Source of the DNA: Methanocaldococcus sp.
Lineage (GTDB): Archaea; AGJL01; Methanococci; Methanococcales; Methanocaldococcaceae
Assembly (NCBI RefSeq): GCF_024490875.1
Contig: NZ_JACCLX010000021.1
Location: forward strand, 1-57,740
DNA: 57,740 bases
Reading direction: 5' to 3'
The notes under the pieces are model-generated. The model did not search any database. It had not been told where the DNA came from and was given only the letters and a program-made list of their open reading frames with translations. The position numbers and the translations under genes are program-made. Positions within the stretch are counted from its first letter, which is position 1. The number at the start of each line of letters is the position of its first letter. Shown piece by piece: positions 10,996 through 19,067 of this stretch.

Positions 10996-12078
10996 ATGAT
11001 TAAAAAGTTAAATGTTGATGAGATTATATTTATATTTTTTATTATTCTTTCTGTATTATTTTTAATATTCTTAATAAAGCCAATTGAAATAGTATATATT
11101 ATCGAATGGAAAACTATTTTTAGTTTATTTTACATATTAGTAATTGTTAATATTTTAAAAGACTGTGGATTTTTGGAGTGGATTTCTTTAAAAATACTAA
11201 AAAAAACTGATAGAGTTTTTATTGTTCTAATTTTATTGACTTTAATAATGTCTATGTTTGTAACAAACGATATTGCTCTCTTTGTAGTAATTCCAATAAC
11301 TTTGATTATATCTAAATATTGTGATATAAATTTAAGAAAAATTTTAATGTTGGAAGGAATTTCAGCAAATATTGGAAGTTCTTTAACACCCTTTGGGAAT
11401 CCGCAAAATTTGTTCATATATCAACATTACAATATAAACCCAATAAATTTCATAGTAAATATGTTACCATTAGAAATTTTTGGACTTTTAATTTTAATCC
11501 CTTTTTTAGATTTTAAAAGAGCAAAGATAAATATAGAATTAATAAACAATCAAGAATTTAAAAAAGAATGGTTAATTTACTTAGTAATATTTATTTTAGT
11601 TGTTGTATCAATTTTGGGAATGTTTAACTATATTTATTTATTTCCAATAATTCTTTGTATTTCATTAATTAAAAGAGTAAAAATCGACTATCTATTTATT
11701 TTAACATTTTGTGCCTTATTCATAGATATTGAGGGTTTAAAAAGGTTAGGTATTATAGAGTTTTTTAAAATTAGTTATGAGAATGACATATTTATTATGG
11801 TTTATGCCTCAATATTATCTCAAATCCTTTCAAACGTTCCAACAGCCATTTTAATGTCAAATATATATAATAATTGGTTACCAATTGCCTATGGTGTGAA
11901 TATAGGGGGAAATGGAACATTAATTGCCTCTTTTGCAAATTTAATAACTTTAAGATTATCAAAAGGAAACATATATTTAATTGAGTTTTTAAAATATGGA
12001 TTTATAATTTATATATTACATTTATCTTTATTAGTTATTTATCTTCTATTTCAACAAGAATGTCTAACATATTTGTAA
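10996..12078 (+). CDS. Membrane permease of the ArsB/NhaD/SLC13-like ion transporter superfamily
   Basis: A 360-residue protein made almost wholly of hydrophobic helices (about ten). The two pseudo-repeats of the superfamily show in GSSLTPFGNPQN (about 131-142) and in the C-terminal GVNIGGNGTLIA; both are the helix-break substrate sites, and SNVPTAILMS precedes the second. Substrates in the family range from arsenite and sodium to dicarboxylates. Its stop touches the mfnA reading region, so it is probably translated with mfnA; a role in moving a methanofuran precursor or an anion is only a guess. Confidence 0.75.
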   Translation: MIKKLNVDEIIFIFFIILSVLFLIFLIKPIEIVYIIEWKTIFSLFYILVIVNILKDCGFLEWISLKILKKTDRVFIVLILLTLIMSMFVTNDIALFVVIPITLIISKYCDINLRKILMLEGISANIGSSLTPFGNPQNLFIYQHYNINPINFIVNMLPLEIFGLLILIPFLDFKRAKINIELINNQEFKKEWLIYLVIFILVVVSILGMFNYIYLFPIILCISLIKRVKIDYLFILTFCALFIDIEGLKRLGIIEFFKISYENDIFIMVYASILSQILSNVPTAILMSNIYNNWLPIAYGVNIGGNGTLIASFANLITLRLSKGNIYLIEFLKYGFIIYILHLSLLVIYLLFQQECLTYL

Positions 12079-12087
12079 GTGAGATTT

Positions 12088-13266
12088 ATGCAAGAAAAAG
12101 GCATAAGTGAAAAAGAAATTTATGAAGAATTAAGAAAATATAGAACATTAGATTTAAAGTATGAGGATGGAAAAATATTTGGCTCTATGTGTTCAAATAT
12201 CCATCCAATTACAAGAAAAATCGTAAATATGTTTTTAGAAACTAATTTAGGAGACCCTGGACTATTTAAAGGAACTAAATTGTTGGAAGAGAAGGCAGTA
12301 AAATTGTTGGGAGAGTTGTTAAATAACAAAAATGTCTATGGGCATATAGTTAGTGGAGGCACAGAGGCTAATTTAATGGCTCTTAGGTGTATAAAAAATA
12401 TATGGAGAGAGAAAAAAAGAAAAGGTTTAACAAAAAATGAACATCCTAAAATAATTGTTCCAGTAACTGCCCATTTTTCATTTGAAAAAGGAAGAGATAT
12501 GATGGATCTTAAATATATTTACGCTCCTCTTAAAAAAGATTATACAGTGGATGAAAAATTTGTTAAGGATTCTGTTGAAGATTACGATGTAGATGGAATA
12601 GTTGGAATTGCTGGAACTACTGAATTTGGAACTATTGATAATATAGAAGAACTTAGCAAGATTGCAAAAGATAATGAAATATATATTCACGTGGATGCCG
12701 CTTTTGGAGGATTGGTAATTCCTTTTTTAGAGACAAAATATAAGAAAAAAGGTGTTAATTACAAGTTTGATTTTTCTTTGGGAGTAGATTCAATAACTAT
12801 TGACCCTCATAAAATGGGTCACTGCCCCATACCAAGTGGAGGAATCTTATTTAAAAATATCAATTATAAAAAATATTTAGAAGTCAATGCCCCTTACTTA
12901 ACAGAAACTAAGCAAACTACTATTTTAGGGACAAGGGTAGGTTTTGGTGGACCTTGCACTTATGCCGTTTTAAAATATTTAGGAAGAGAAGGGCAAAGAA
13001 AAATAGTTAGCGAATGTATGGAAAATACATTGTATTTTTATAAAAAATTAAAAGAAAATAGTTTTAATCCAGTAATTGAGCCAATATTAAATATTATTAC
13101 TATTGAAGATGAGAATTATATAGAAACTTGTAAAAAACTTAGAGAGAAAGGAATATATGTTTCAATTTGCAGTTGTGTTAAAGCTTTAAGAATTGTTGTA
13201 ATGCCTCACATCAAAAAAGAACATATAGATAATTTCATTGAAATATTGAAGAGTTTAATCACTTAA
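12088..13266 (+). CDS. mfnA: L-tyrosine/L-aspartate decarboxylase
   Basis: A PLP-dependent group II decarboxylase with the GGTEANL block, the HVDAAFGG strand and the PLP lysine at about 242 in DPHKMGH. In Methanocaldococcus this enzyme makes tyramine for methanofuran and also beta-alanine from aspartate, and the sequence agrees with that protein over its length. The ATG at 12088 is preferred, with GTGAG just upstream; an in-frame GTG at 12079, touching the permease stop, would add three residues. The gene is head-to-head with mfnD across the permease. Confidence 0.93.
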   Translation: MQEKGISEKEIYEELRKYRTLDLKYEDGKIFGSMCSNIHPITRKIVNMFLETNLGDPGLFKGTKLLEEKAVKLLGELLNNKNVYGHIVSGGTEANLMALRCIKNIWREKKRKGLTKNEHPKIIVPVTAHFSFEKGRDMMDLKYIYAPLKKDYTVDEKFVKDSVEDYDVDGIVGIAGTTEFGTIDNIEELSKIAKDNEIYIHVDAAFGGLVIPFLETKYKKKGVNYKFDFSLGVDSITIDPHKMGHCPIPSGGILFKNINYKKYLEVNAPYLTETKQTTILGTRVGFGGPCTYAVLKYLGREGQRKIVSECMENTLYFYKKLKENSFNPVIEPILNIITIEDENYIETCKKLREKGIYVSICSCVKALRIVVMPHIKKEHIDNFIEILKSLIT

Positions 13267-13292
13267 AAATAAAAAAATATAGGTTGATAGAT

Positions 13293-14534
13293 ATGTTTCA
13301 AAAGCCGAGAGGGACGAGAGATTTTACACCAGAAGAAATGAAAAAAAGGAGATACATTGAGAATAAGTTAAGAGAAGTTTTTGAGAGATATGGATATTTA
13401 GAGATATTAACTCCAACCTTTGAAAGTTTTGAGTTAATTGCTAAAAAAACTGGGGAAGAGATTAGAAAGCAGTTATATGTGTTTAAAGATCACGGCGGTA
13501 GAGAGATGGCTTTAAGACCAGAGATGACATCCCCAGTAGTGAGATTCTACATAAATGAATTAAAAATATTACAAAAACCTTTAAGACTTTATTATTTTGC
13601 TAACTGCTTTAGATATGAAAGACCACAGGCAGGAAGATTTAGAGAGTTTTGGCAAATGGGTTGCGAGTTAATTGGCTGTAAAGAGCCATTAGCAGATGCT
13701 GAAATTTTAAATTTAGCAATAGATGGTTTAATAAATATTGGTTTAGATTTTGATGTACATATAGGACACTTAGGAGTTTTAAAAGGAGTTTTAGAAAGGT
13801 TTAATATTAGTGAAGAAGAGGAAATTAAAATTAGGAGATTGATAGACAAAGAGGATTATGAAAATTTAGAAAATTATTTAATTCAGATTTTAGATAAAGA
13901 AAAGAAAGATTTAATATTTGAAATACTAAAATTTAAAGGAGGTAAAGAAATTTTAGAAGAATTAAAAGAGATTTTAAAAGATTTCCCAAAATCCATTGAG
14001 GCTATAAATAATTTAGAGGAGATTTTAGAGTATGTTATTTATGATAAATATACTATAAACTTTGGAATTGCGAGAGGTTTAGATTACTATACTGGAATGG
14101 TGTTTGAAATTTATGGAAAAAAAGGAGCTAAGCAAATATGTGGTGGAGGTAGATATGACAATTTAATAGAAACCTTTGGAGGAGAACCTACTCCAGCAGT
14201 AGGTTTTGCGTATGGATTTGATAGAATTATGATGAACCTTGATAATTTAAATATTGAAGAGGAAAGAATCTTAATAATTCCAATAAAAAAAGATAAGGAA
14301 TTAATTAAAAAATCGTTAATTATTGCAGATAAATTAAGAAAATCTGGGAAAATTGTAGAATTGGAAATTATGGGTAGAAAATTAAGAAAAGCTTTGGATT
14401 ATGCAAATTCGAGAGGCTTTAAAAAAGTAATTATTGTTGGAGAAAAAGAAATTAAAGATAATAAAGTAACAGTAAAAGATATGGTTACAGGAGAGCAGAA
14501 ATTAGTTTATATAGATGAATTAACTAATGTATAA
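13293..14534 (+). CDS. hisS: Histidyl-tRNA synthetase
   Basis: A class II aminoacyl-tRNA synthetase. Motif 2 is seen in the [10 protein letters not shown] region, the two histidine-specific signatures in [11 protein letters not shown] and CGGGRYDNL, and motif 3 in [12 protein letters not shown]-terminal anticodon-binding domain follows. The ATG at 13293 is chosen because AGGTTGAT lies five bases before it; the longer frame would use a TTG inside that site. It follows mfnA closely and may share its transcript. Confidence 0.97.
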   Translation: MFQKPRGTRDFTPEEMKKRRYIENKLREVFERYGYLEILTPTFESFELIAKKTGEEIRKQLYVFKDHGGREMALRPEMTSPVVRFYINELKILQKPLRLYYFANCFRYERPQAGRFREFWQMGCELIGCKEPLADAEILNLAIDGLINIGLDFDVHIGHLGVLKGVLERFNISEEEEIKIRRLIDKEDYENLENYLIQILDKEKKDLIFEILKFKGGKEILEELKEILKDFPKSIEAINNLEEILEYVIYDKYTINFGIARGLDYYTGMVFEIYGKKGAKQICGGGRYDNLIETFGGEPTPAVGFAYGFDRIMMNLDNLNIEEERILIIPIKKDKELIKKSLIIADKLRKSGKIVELEIMGRKLRKALDYANSRGFKKVIIVGEKEIKDNKVTVKDMVTGEQKLVYIDELTNV

Positions 14535-14550
14535 AAACAACCATAAAATT

Positions 14551-14560
14551 TTTATATATA
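14551..14560 (+). promoter_or_regulatory. Probable TATA box for mptN-dacZ
   Basis: The element tttatatata sits in the 70-base gap after hisS, about 50 bases before the mptN start. That leaves room for a transcript start near 14585 and the GGAGAT ribosome binding site. Confidence 0.45.
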
Positions 14561-14604
14561 ATCTAAATTTTTATTAAGGCCTATTTTATTTTAAGGAGAT
14601 GTTT

Positions 14605-15471
14605 ATGGTAAAGATAACAATCATATCACCAGAAGGAAAGAGTTGTAGTGTTTGGAACTTAAAAAATGAAATTGAAAAATTAGGATATAAGGCGGAAATA
14701 TTTTTACTTTCTCATCCAGAAGCATTAATGAGTTATGATTTTAAATTAGAAACTGACTTAATTCATTCAAGATGTGGAATTGGATGTTATTTTGACAGAT
14801 TAACTCTTTACTCATGGCAATTTATAAATGCCTTAGAAATTGAAGGATATAAATTTGTTAATTCACTAAAAACTATATATTTAACTTCGGATAAATTTAA
14901 AAGTATTAAATTACTTGCAAAACATAAAATACCTACACCAAAAACAGCGTTAATTAGAGATTACGAAGACGCTGTAAAGTTTATAGAAAAATACAATTTA
15001 AGTTTTCCAGTAGTTATAAAAGATTCATTTTCAAAGTGTGGTTTGAGAGTATTTATAGCAAGGAATTTTGATGAGTTAAAAAATCTTACAAAAAATGCAA
15101 TATGGGAAGGTAAATTAATACAGGAATTTATTGACTTTAAAGAAAATGGCTTATATAAAGACATGAGAATATTAGTTGTTGATGGAGAAGTTGTAGGGGG
15201 ATATAGGAGGGTTAGCAGAGATTTTAGAACTAATCTTTACTTAGGAAACTATGTTGAAGAATTAAAAATAGATAAAGAACTCGAAGAATTAGCATTGAAA
15301 TGTGCTGAATTGTCAGGGGCTATAATATTGGGAGTAGATATTCTACCAACTAAGGAATATTATTATGTTATTGAATTAAACTCTGCTCCTGGAACTAAAG
15401 GTTTTAAATATTTAGGAATAAATGCAGATAAAAAAATATCTGAGGCATTAGTTAAATATGCTAAACAATAA
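14605..15471 (+). CDS. mptN: Tetrahydromethanopterin:alpha-L-glutamate ligase
   Basis: A RimK-type ATP-grasp ligase of 289 residues. It adds glutamate to tetrahydromethanopterin to give tetrahydrosarcinapterin. The ATP-binding lysine strand (FPVVIKDS), the LIQEFID strand and the metal-binding end IELNSAPGTKGF are visible. The close relative CofF acts on F420; MptN is preferred because the sequence, including the LIHSRCGIGCYFDRL block, matches the Methanocaldococcus MptN I remember. GGAGAT precedes the ATG. It is ten bases upstream of dacZ. Confidence 0.85.
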   Translation: MVKITIISPEGKSCSVWNLKNEIEKLGYKAEIFLLSHPEALMSYDFKLETDLIHSRCGIGCYFDRLTLYSWQFINALEIEGYKFVNSLKTIYLTSDKFKSIKLLAKHKIPTPKTALIRDYEDAVKFIEKYNLSFPVVIKDSFSKCGLRVFIARNFDELKNLTKNAIWEGKLIQEFIDFKENGLYKDMRILVVDGEVVGGYRRVSRDFRTNLYLGNYVEELKIDKELEELALKCAELSGAIILGVDILPTKEYYYVIELNSAPGTKGFKYLGINADKKISEALVKYAKQ

Positions 15472-15480
15472 GGTGGAGTT

Positions 15481-16404
15481 ATGATTTCTAAGTATATAAT
15501 AAAGCATGGATTAGAGTTAGCACATGACATTAAAGCAGATGCATTTATGATATTTACAGAAACTGGAAACTCTTATGAAATACTAAAAAAACTACTAAAA
15601 AAAAATAATAACTCAAAAATATTAGATATTTTAAATATAAATAAAAAATTAAAGATTATTGTAGCCACACCAAATAAGGGAACTTACAAAAAAATAAGTA
15701 AAGAAAATATTGATAATGTCTATCCTTTATATATTAAGTATAGGGAGGACAATAGATGTATGATAATTAGTAGTGGTATAGTTCATGCACTTCAATTAAA
15801 GATTTTAAAAGATAATTATAGAATTGTTGCAGTAGTTGGAGAGCCAAAAGTTCCCGGTAAGTTAGATACAATAATGGTTGTTAATGTAAAAGATCATGTA
15901 AAAGAGTTAGAACTATACAAACTTTTTGAAGAGTTAGATGAAAAACAGAAAAAAACATTAAAAGAAATTTTAAAATTAGCTATGGAGATTGGAAGAGAAG
16001 GAAGAGAAGGAAAATATGTTGGAACAATATTTGTTATTGGGGATACTTTAAATGTTATGAGTATGTCAAAACCTTTGATATTAAATCCATTTGCAGGACA
16101 TAATGCGAGTATCTTCGATGAAAATGTAAAAGGGACTATAAAAGAACTCTCATCAATAGATGGAGCATTTATAATTACTGATGATGGGAAAGTAGTTTCT
16201 GCTGGGAGATTTATAGAATGTAAGGGAGATATAAAAATTAAAAAAGGATTAGGAGCAAGACATGTGGCTGCAGCAAGTATAACAAAAAATACCAAAGCCA
16301 TTGCCGTTACAGTATCTCAAAGTGGTGGGATAGTTAGAATATTTAAAGATGGCAAAATAGTTTTTGAGGCAGATCCAAGAGAAAATATTTTATTATTAGA
16401 ATAA
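15481..16404 (+). CDS. dacZ: Diadenylate cyclase (c-di-AMP synthase), archaeal DacZ type
   Basis: The C-terminal half is a DisA_N/DAC domain with the DGA motif at about 227-229 and the RH of the second motif at about 260-261 (GARHVAAAS), the residues used to condense two ATP into c-di-AMP. The third arginine-histidine-arginine position reads Val here. The N-terminal half (1-140) is the PKc-like domain found in archaeal DacZ. c-di-AMP controls osmotic and ion balance in other prokaryotes. AGGTGGAG precedes the start, and its stop abuts that of purQ. Confidence 0.85.
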   Translation: MISKYIIKHGLELAHDIKADAFMIFTETGNSYEILKKLLKKNNNSKILDILNINKKLKIIVATPNKGTYKKISKENIDNVYPLYIKYREDNRCMIISSGIVHALQLKILKDNYRIVAVVGEPKVPGKLDTIMVVNVKDHVKELELYKLFEELDEKQKKTLKEILKLAMEIGREGREGKYVGTIFVIGDTLNVMSMSKPLILNPFAGHNASIFDENVKGTIKELSSIDGAFIITDDGKVVSAGRFIECKGDIKIKKGLGARHVAAASITKNTKAIAVTVSQSGGIVRIFKDGKIVFEADPRENILLLE

Positions 16405-17097
16405 CTAAATCTTTTTAGCATAATCTAACATACCTTTAAACATCTTCAAACCATCGTCTGAACCTAATATTTTTTCACTAGCTCTTTCTGGATGAGGCAT
16501 TAGTAGAACACAGTTTTGATTTTCGTTACAAACTCCGGCTATATTGTCAATAGATCCATTAGGATTTACCTCTTCTGTCACTTCACCAGTTTCATCACAG
16601 TATTTAAACACTATCATATTATTTTTATACATATAGTCAAGAGTTTCATCGTCAGCGTAAAATCTACCCTCTGCGTGTGCTATTGGTATCTTTAAAACTT
16701 CTCCTTTTTTATAATACTGAGTAAATGGAGTTTTGTTGTTTTCAACTCTTATATATACCCATTTGCAGATAAATCTTGCATTTATATTGTTTGTTAATGT
16801 TCCTTTTGAAAAACCCGCTTCTAAACCAATTTGAGCCCCATTACATATCCCTAAAACTGGCTTCCCTTCTTCAACCATCTTTTTTAATCCTTTGATTATT
16901 GGAGTTCTTGCACTTATTGCTCCTGCCCTTAAATAATCTCCGTATGAGAAGCCACCAGGAATTACCGCCCCTTTATATTCATCTAAGTTATCCTTAGTAA
17001 AAAAAACAAGTTCTGGATTTCCACCGGCTAATTTTATAGCATGACAAACATCCAACTCACAATTAGTTCCTAAGAATTTAGTTACTGCAATCTTCAT
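16405..17097 (-). CDS. purQ: Phosphoribosylformylglycinamidine synthase, glutaminase subunit
   Basis: A class I glutamine amidotransferase that feeds ammonia to PurL in purine synthesis. The nucleophile is Cys85 in LGICNGAQ; the His and Glu of the triad are in MPHPER (about 202 and 204). 230 residues is typical of the small PurQ of archaea. GGGAGAGAG precedes the ATG. It lies downstream of the histone gene on the same strand. Confidence 0.96.
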   Translation of the reverse strand: MKIAVTKFLGTNCELDVCHAIKLAGGNPELVFFTKDNLDEYKGAVIPGGFSYGDYLRAGAISARTPIIKGLKKMVEEGKPVLGICNGAQIGLEAGFSKGTLTNNINARFICKWVYIRVENNKTPFTQYYKKGEVLKIPIAHAEGRFYADDETLDYMYKNNMIVFKYCDETGEVTEEVNPNGSIDNIAGVCNENQNCVLLMPHPERASEKILGSDDGLKMFKGMLDYAKKI

Positions 17098-17131
17098 ACT
17101 CTCTCCCGTTAATTTAGGAATTATTTTTTAT

Positions 17132-17425
17132 TTATTCTAATTCGGAAGTAATTACATTCAACATCTCTTTAATTAATATAGGCATCTTGTCAGTTCTTTC
17201 ACTGAGTTCTATAATTTTTCTCCTCAATCTTTCGTCATCACAATTTCTAATATCTCTCGCTTTAATTGTCTTCCTACCATCTTTTCTTGCATTTTGTTCA
17301 GCAACTTCTGTAGTTATTTTTATTATTTCTATTAATAAATTGTTTAATTCATCAACTGCCTCAGAGGATATATTAAAGTCAGTATATTGTTTCATTATTC
17401 TCTTTATTGTTGTTTTTGGTAACAT
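17132..17425 (-). CDS. Archaeal histone with C-terminal extension
   Basis: The first 68 or so residues form a histone fold (KTTIKRIMK, then the long central helix and the TIKARDI end). About 28 extra residues (LRRKIIELSERTDKMP and on) are not in ordinary archaeal histones. The closest protein I know is the extended histone MJ1647, whose extension makes tetramers that bridge DNA. The ATG at 17425 follows a strong GGAGGT; the longer frame would start inside that site. Neighbours purQ and the PRTase regulator repeat the order known in M. jannaschii. Confidence 0.92.
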   Translation of the reverse strand: MLPKTTIKRIMKQYTDFNISSEAVDELNNLLIEIIKITTEVAEQNARKDGRKTIKARDIRNCDDERLRRKIIELSERTDKMPILIKEMLNVITSELE

Positions 17426-17438
17426 TAAAACTACCTCC

Positions 17439-18062
17439 TTATTTTTCATCTACATTTACTACTCCCACTCTAATTAGTGGAATTAAAGGCACTTCTTCAA
17501 TTTCATCCAATCCACTTTTATCAATTAAAACAATTATTAATTTTGGACTACAAATTTCTTTTAACTGTTTTATACATTCTTTTAAAGTACTTCCACTGGT
17601 TACAACATCATCTATAATTACTGCTCTTTTATAATTTACAGGAGAAAAGTTGTGAGAAATTGAACCAGATATTTTTTTACCTTTTTCAGATATATGTTTC
17701 TTTGGTATATATACAGTTAAATCTTTACCTAATTCAGTTGCCACTAATGTAGCAATAGGTACTCCACTCGTTGAAATCCCTACAACTGTATCAAATTCAA
17801 AATTTCTACTTTTTATTATATCAACAATTATTGAACTAATATGTTTTAATCTATTTGCCGAACTTCCAATGTTTCTCCAATCAATAAATATATCTACATT
17901 TTTTAAACTCAGAGATTTTTCCTCATTTTCCAATAATTTTTCAGCATTTAAAACCAAATATCTTGCAGTATCCATTGATACATTTAACTCCTCTGCAATT
18001 TCACCAATAGTTAAACCATTATTTTTCAGTTCAATAACCTTTTTTAATAGTTGTTTGTTCAT
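17439..18062 (-). CDS. PyrE-like HTH-phosphoribosyltransferase regulator (GfcR type)
   Basis: An N-terminal winged-helix region (about 1-45, NNGLTIGEIAEELNVS) is joined to a type I PRTase domain with the PRPP-binding AVIIDDVVTSGSTLK at about 147-161. Such proteins, once annotated as orotate phosphoribosyltransferase, act as transcription regulators in haloarchaea (GfcR). A regulator bound to a PRPP-linked signal, placed by purQ and a histone gene, is plausible but unproved. GAGGGAGAT precedes the ATG. Confidence 0.85.
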   Translation of the reverse strand: MNKQLLKKVIELKNNGLTIGEIAEELNVSMDTARYLVLNAEKLLENEEKSLSLKNVDIFIDWRNIGSSANRLKHISSIIVDIIKSRNFEFDTVVGISTSGVPIATLVATELGKDLTVYIPKKHISEKGKKISGSISHNFSPVNYKRAVIIDDVVTSGSTLKECIKQLKEICSPKLIIVLIDKSGLDEIEEVPLIPLIRVGVVNVDEK

Positions 18063-18080
18063 AAATCTCCCTCATCATTT

Positions 18081-18263
18081 TTATTTTTTTCTAATAAAAA
18101 ATTTAAATAAAATCATAATAAGTAATGTCCCAATAATTAATGTTTTATATGGAGGTTTTAAATTAAACATTAAGATAAGGAGAATTCCAAATAATATATA
18201 CCATATATGCCAATATAATTTATAATTCTGTCTTTTGTTACTCTTTAATTTTAATATATCCAT
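18081..18263 (-). CDS. Small two-helix membrane protein
   Basis: A 60-residue protein with a basic N terminus, two hydrophobic helices (about 18-36 and 42-57) and a basic end. A good GGAGGT lies about nine bases before the ATG, and it fits between two co-oriented genes without overlap; both facts argue that it is real. I do not recognise its family. Confidence 0.6.
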   Translation of the reverse strand: MDILKLKSNKRQNYKLYWHIWYILFGILLILMFNLKPPYKTLIIGTLLIMILFKFFIRKK

Positions 18264-18299
18264 ATTGCTACTACCTCCACATTTAATATTTTTATATAG

Positions 18300-19031
18300 T
18301 TATAATACACCCAAATACTTGTGCATTTGTATTGTTAGCATAACATTGTCCTTTAAATATTCTCCACACGCCTCCATAATTTTAAATAATTTTCTCTTAG
18401 AAGGGGGTTTTATATTTCCATAGGGCGTCACTGGTTGAATACACAAAGTTATATCACCAATATCGCTTAAATCTTTTGCTATTTCTTTTACAGTATTTAT
18501 ATTGGTATTTTCCATAATCACAATTTTAGCATAAACATCAGAATTCAAATTATAAAGATTTTTTATAGTCTTTATTTCATTTCTATATAATTTTATATAT
18601 TCTTCCTCTTTTATATTATTAAAATGTTCTCTTAACTTTATGTCTATGGATGCTATATCAAAATAAAAAACTCTGTCTGGAAATATTCCATTACTTTCTA
18701 AGAATGTCTTATATTCTTTATCTTTTAAAATTTCAACTATTTCCTTCAATTCTTTAAAATAAAGTAGTGGCTCTCCTCCTGTAAAAGACACTGCAAACAA
18801 ATCTGGAGTTTTTAACCTATCTACTATATTAACTATATTCTCAATATCCATATTTTTTAGTATCTCAAATTTCCCACTTCCCGGAGATTTTTCCACTCTA
18901 TTTAAGTATTTTTTATGATTTTCATCGCAATATATACATTTTAAAGGACATCCAGCAAATCTTACAAATATAAACCTCCTCCCAATATACTTTCCTTCTC
19001 CCATTATTGAACTAAAAATTTCCCTTATCAT
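18300..19031 (-). CDS. QueE-like radical SAM protein (7-carboxy-7-deazaguanine synthase family)
   Basis: A 243-residue radical SAM protein. Cys28, Cys32 and Cys35 form a CX3CX2C site in FAGCPLKCIYCDE, and FTGGEPLLY supplies the SAM-binding segment. The opening REIFSSIMGEGKYIGRR is the signature start of QueE, which makes the 7-deazaguanine core used for archaeosine in tRNA. QueE members often have a longer gap between the first two cysteines, so a different member of the family is possible. GGAGAG precedes the ATG. Confidence 0.8.
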   Translation of the reverse strand: MIREIFSSIMGEGKYIGRRFIFVRFAGCPLKCIYCDENHKKYLNRVEKSPGSGKFEILKNMDIENIVNIVDRLKTPDLFAVSFTGGEPLLYFKELKEIVEILKDKEYKTFLESNGIFPDRVFYFDIASIDIKLREHFNNIKEEEYIKLYRNEIKTIKNLYNLNSDVYAKIVIMENTNINTVKEIAKDLSDIGDITLCIQPVTPYGNIKPPSKRKLFKIMEACGEYLKDNVMLTIQMHKYLGVL

Positions 19032-19067
19032 CCTTATCTCTCCAATATTTTTATTTATTTTGATTTG

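Noticed and set aside
14605-15471. The RimK-type ligase as CofF (F420 glutamate ligase)
   Set aside because: CofF is a near relative, but the sequence agrees better with MptN as I remember it; not proven without alignment.
17439-18062. The PRTase gene as orotate phosphoribosyltransferase (pyrE)
   Set aside because: The N-terminal DNA-binding part and the neighbours fit the regulator subfamily rather than the pyrimidine enzyme.
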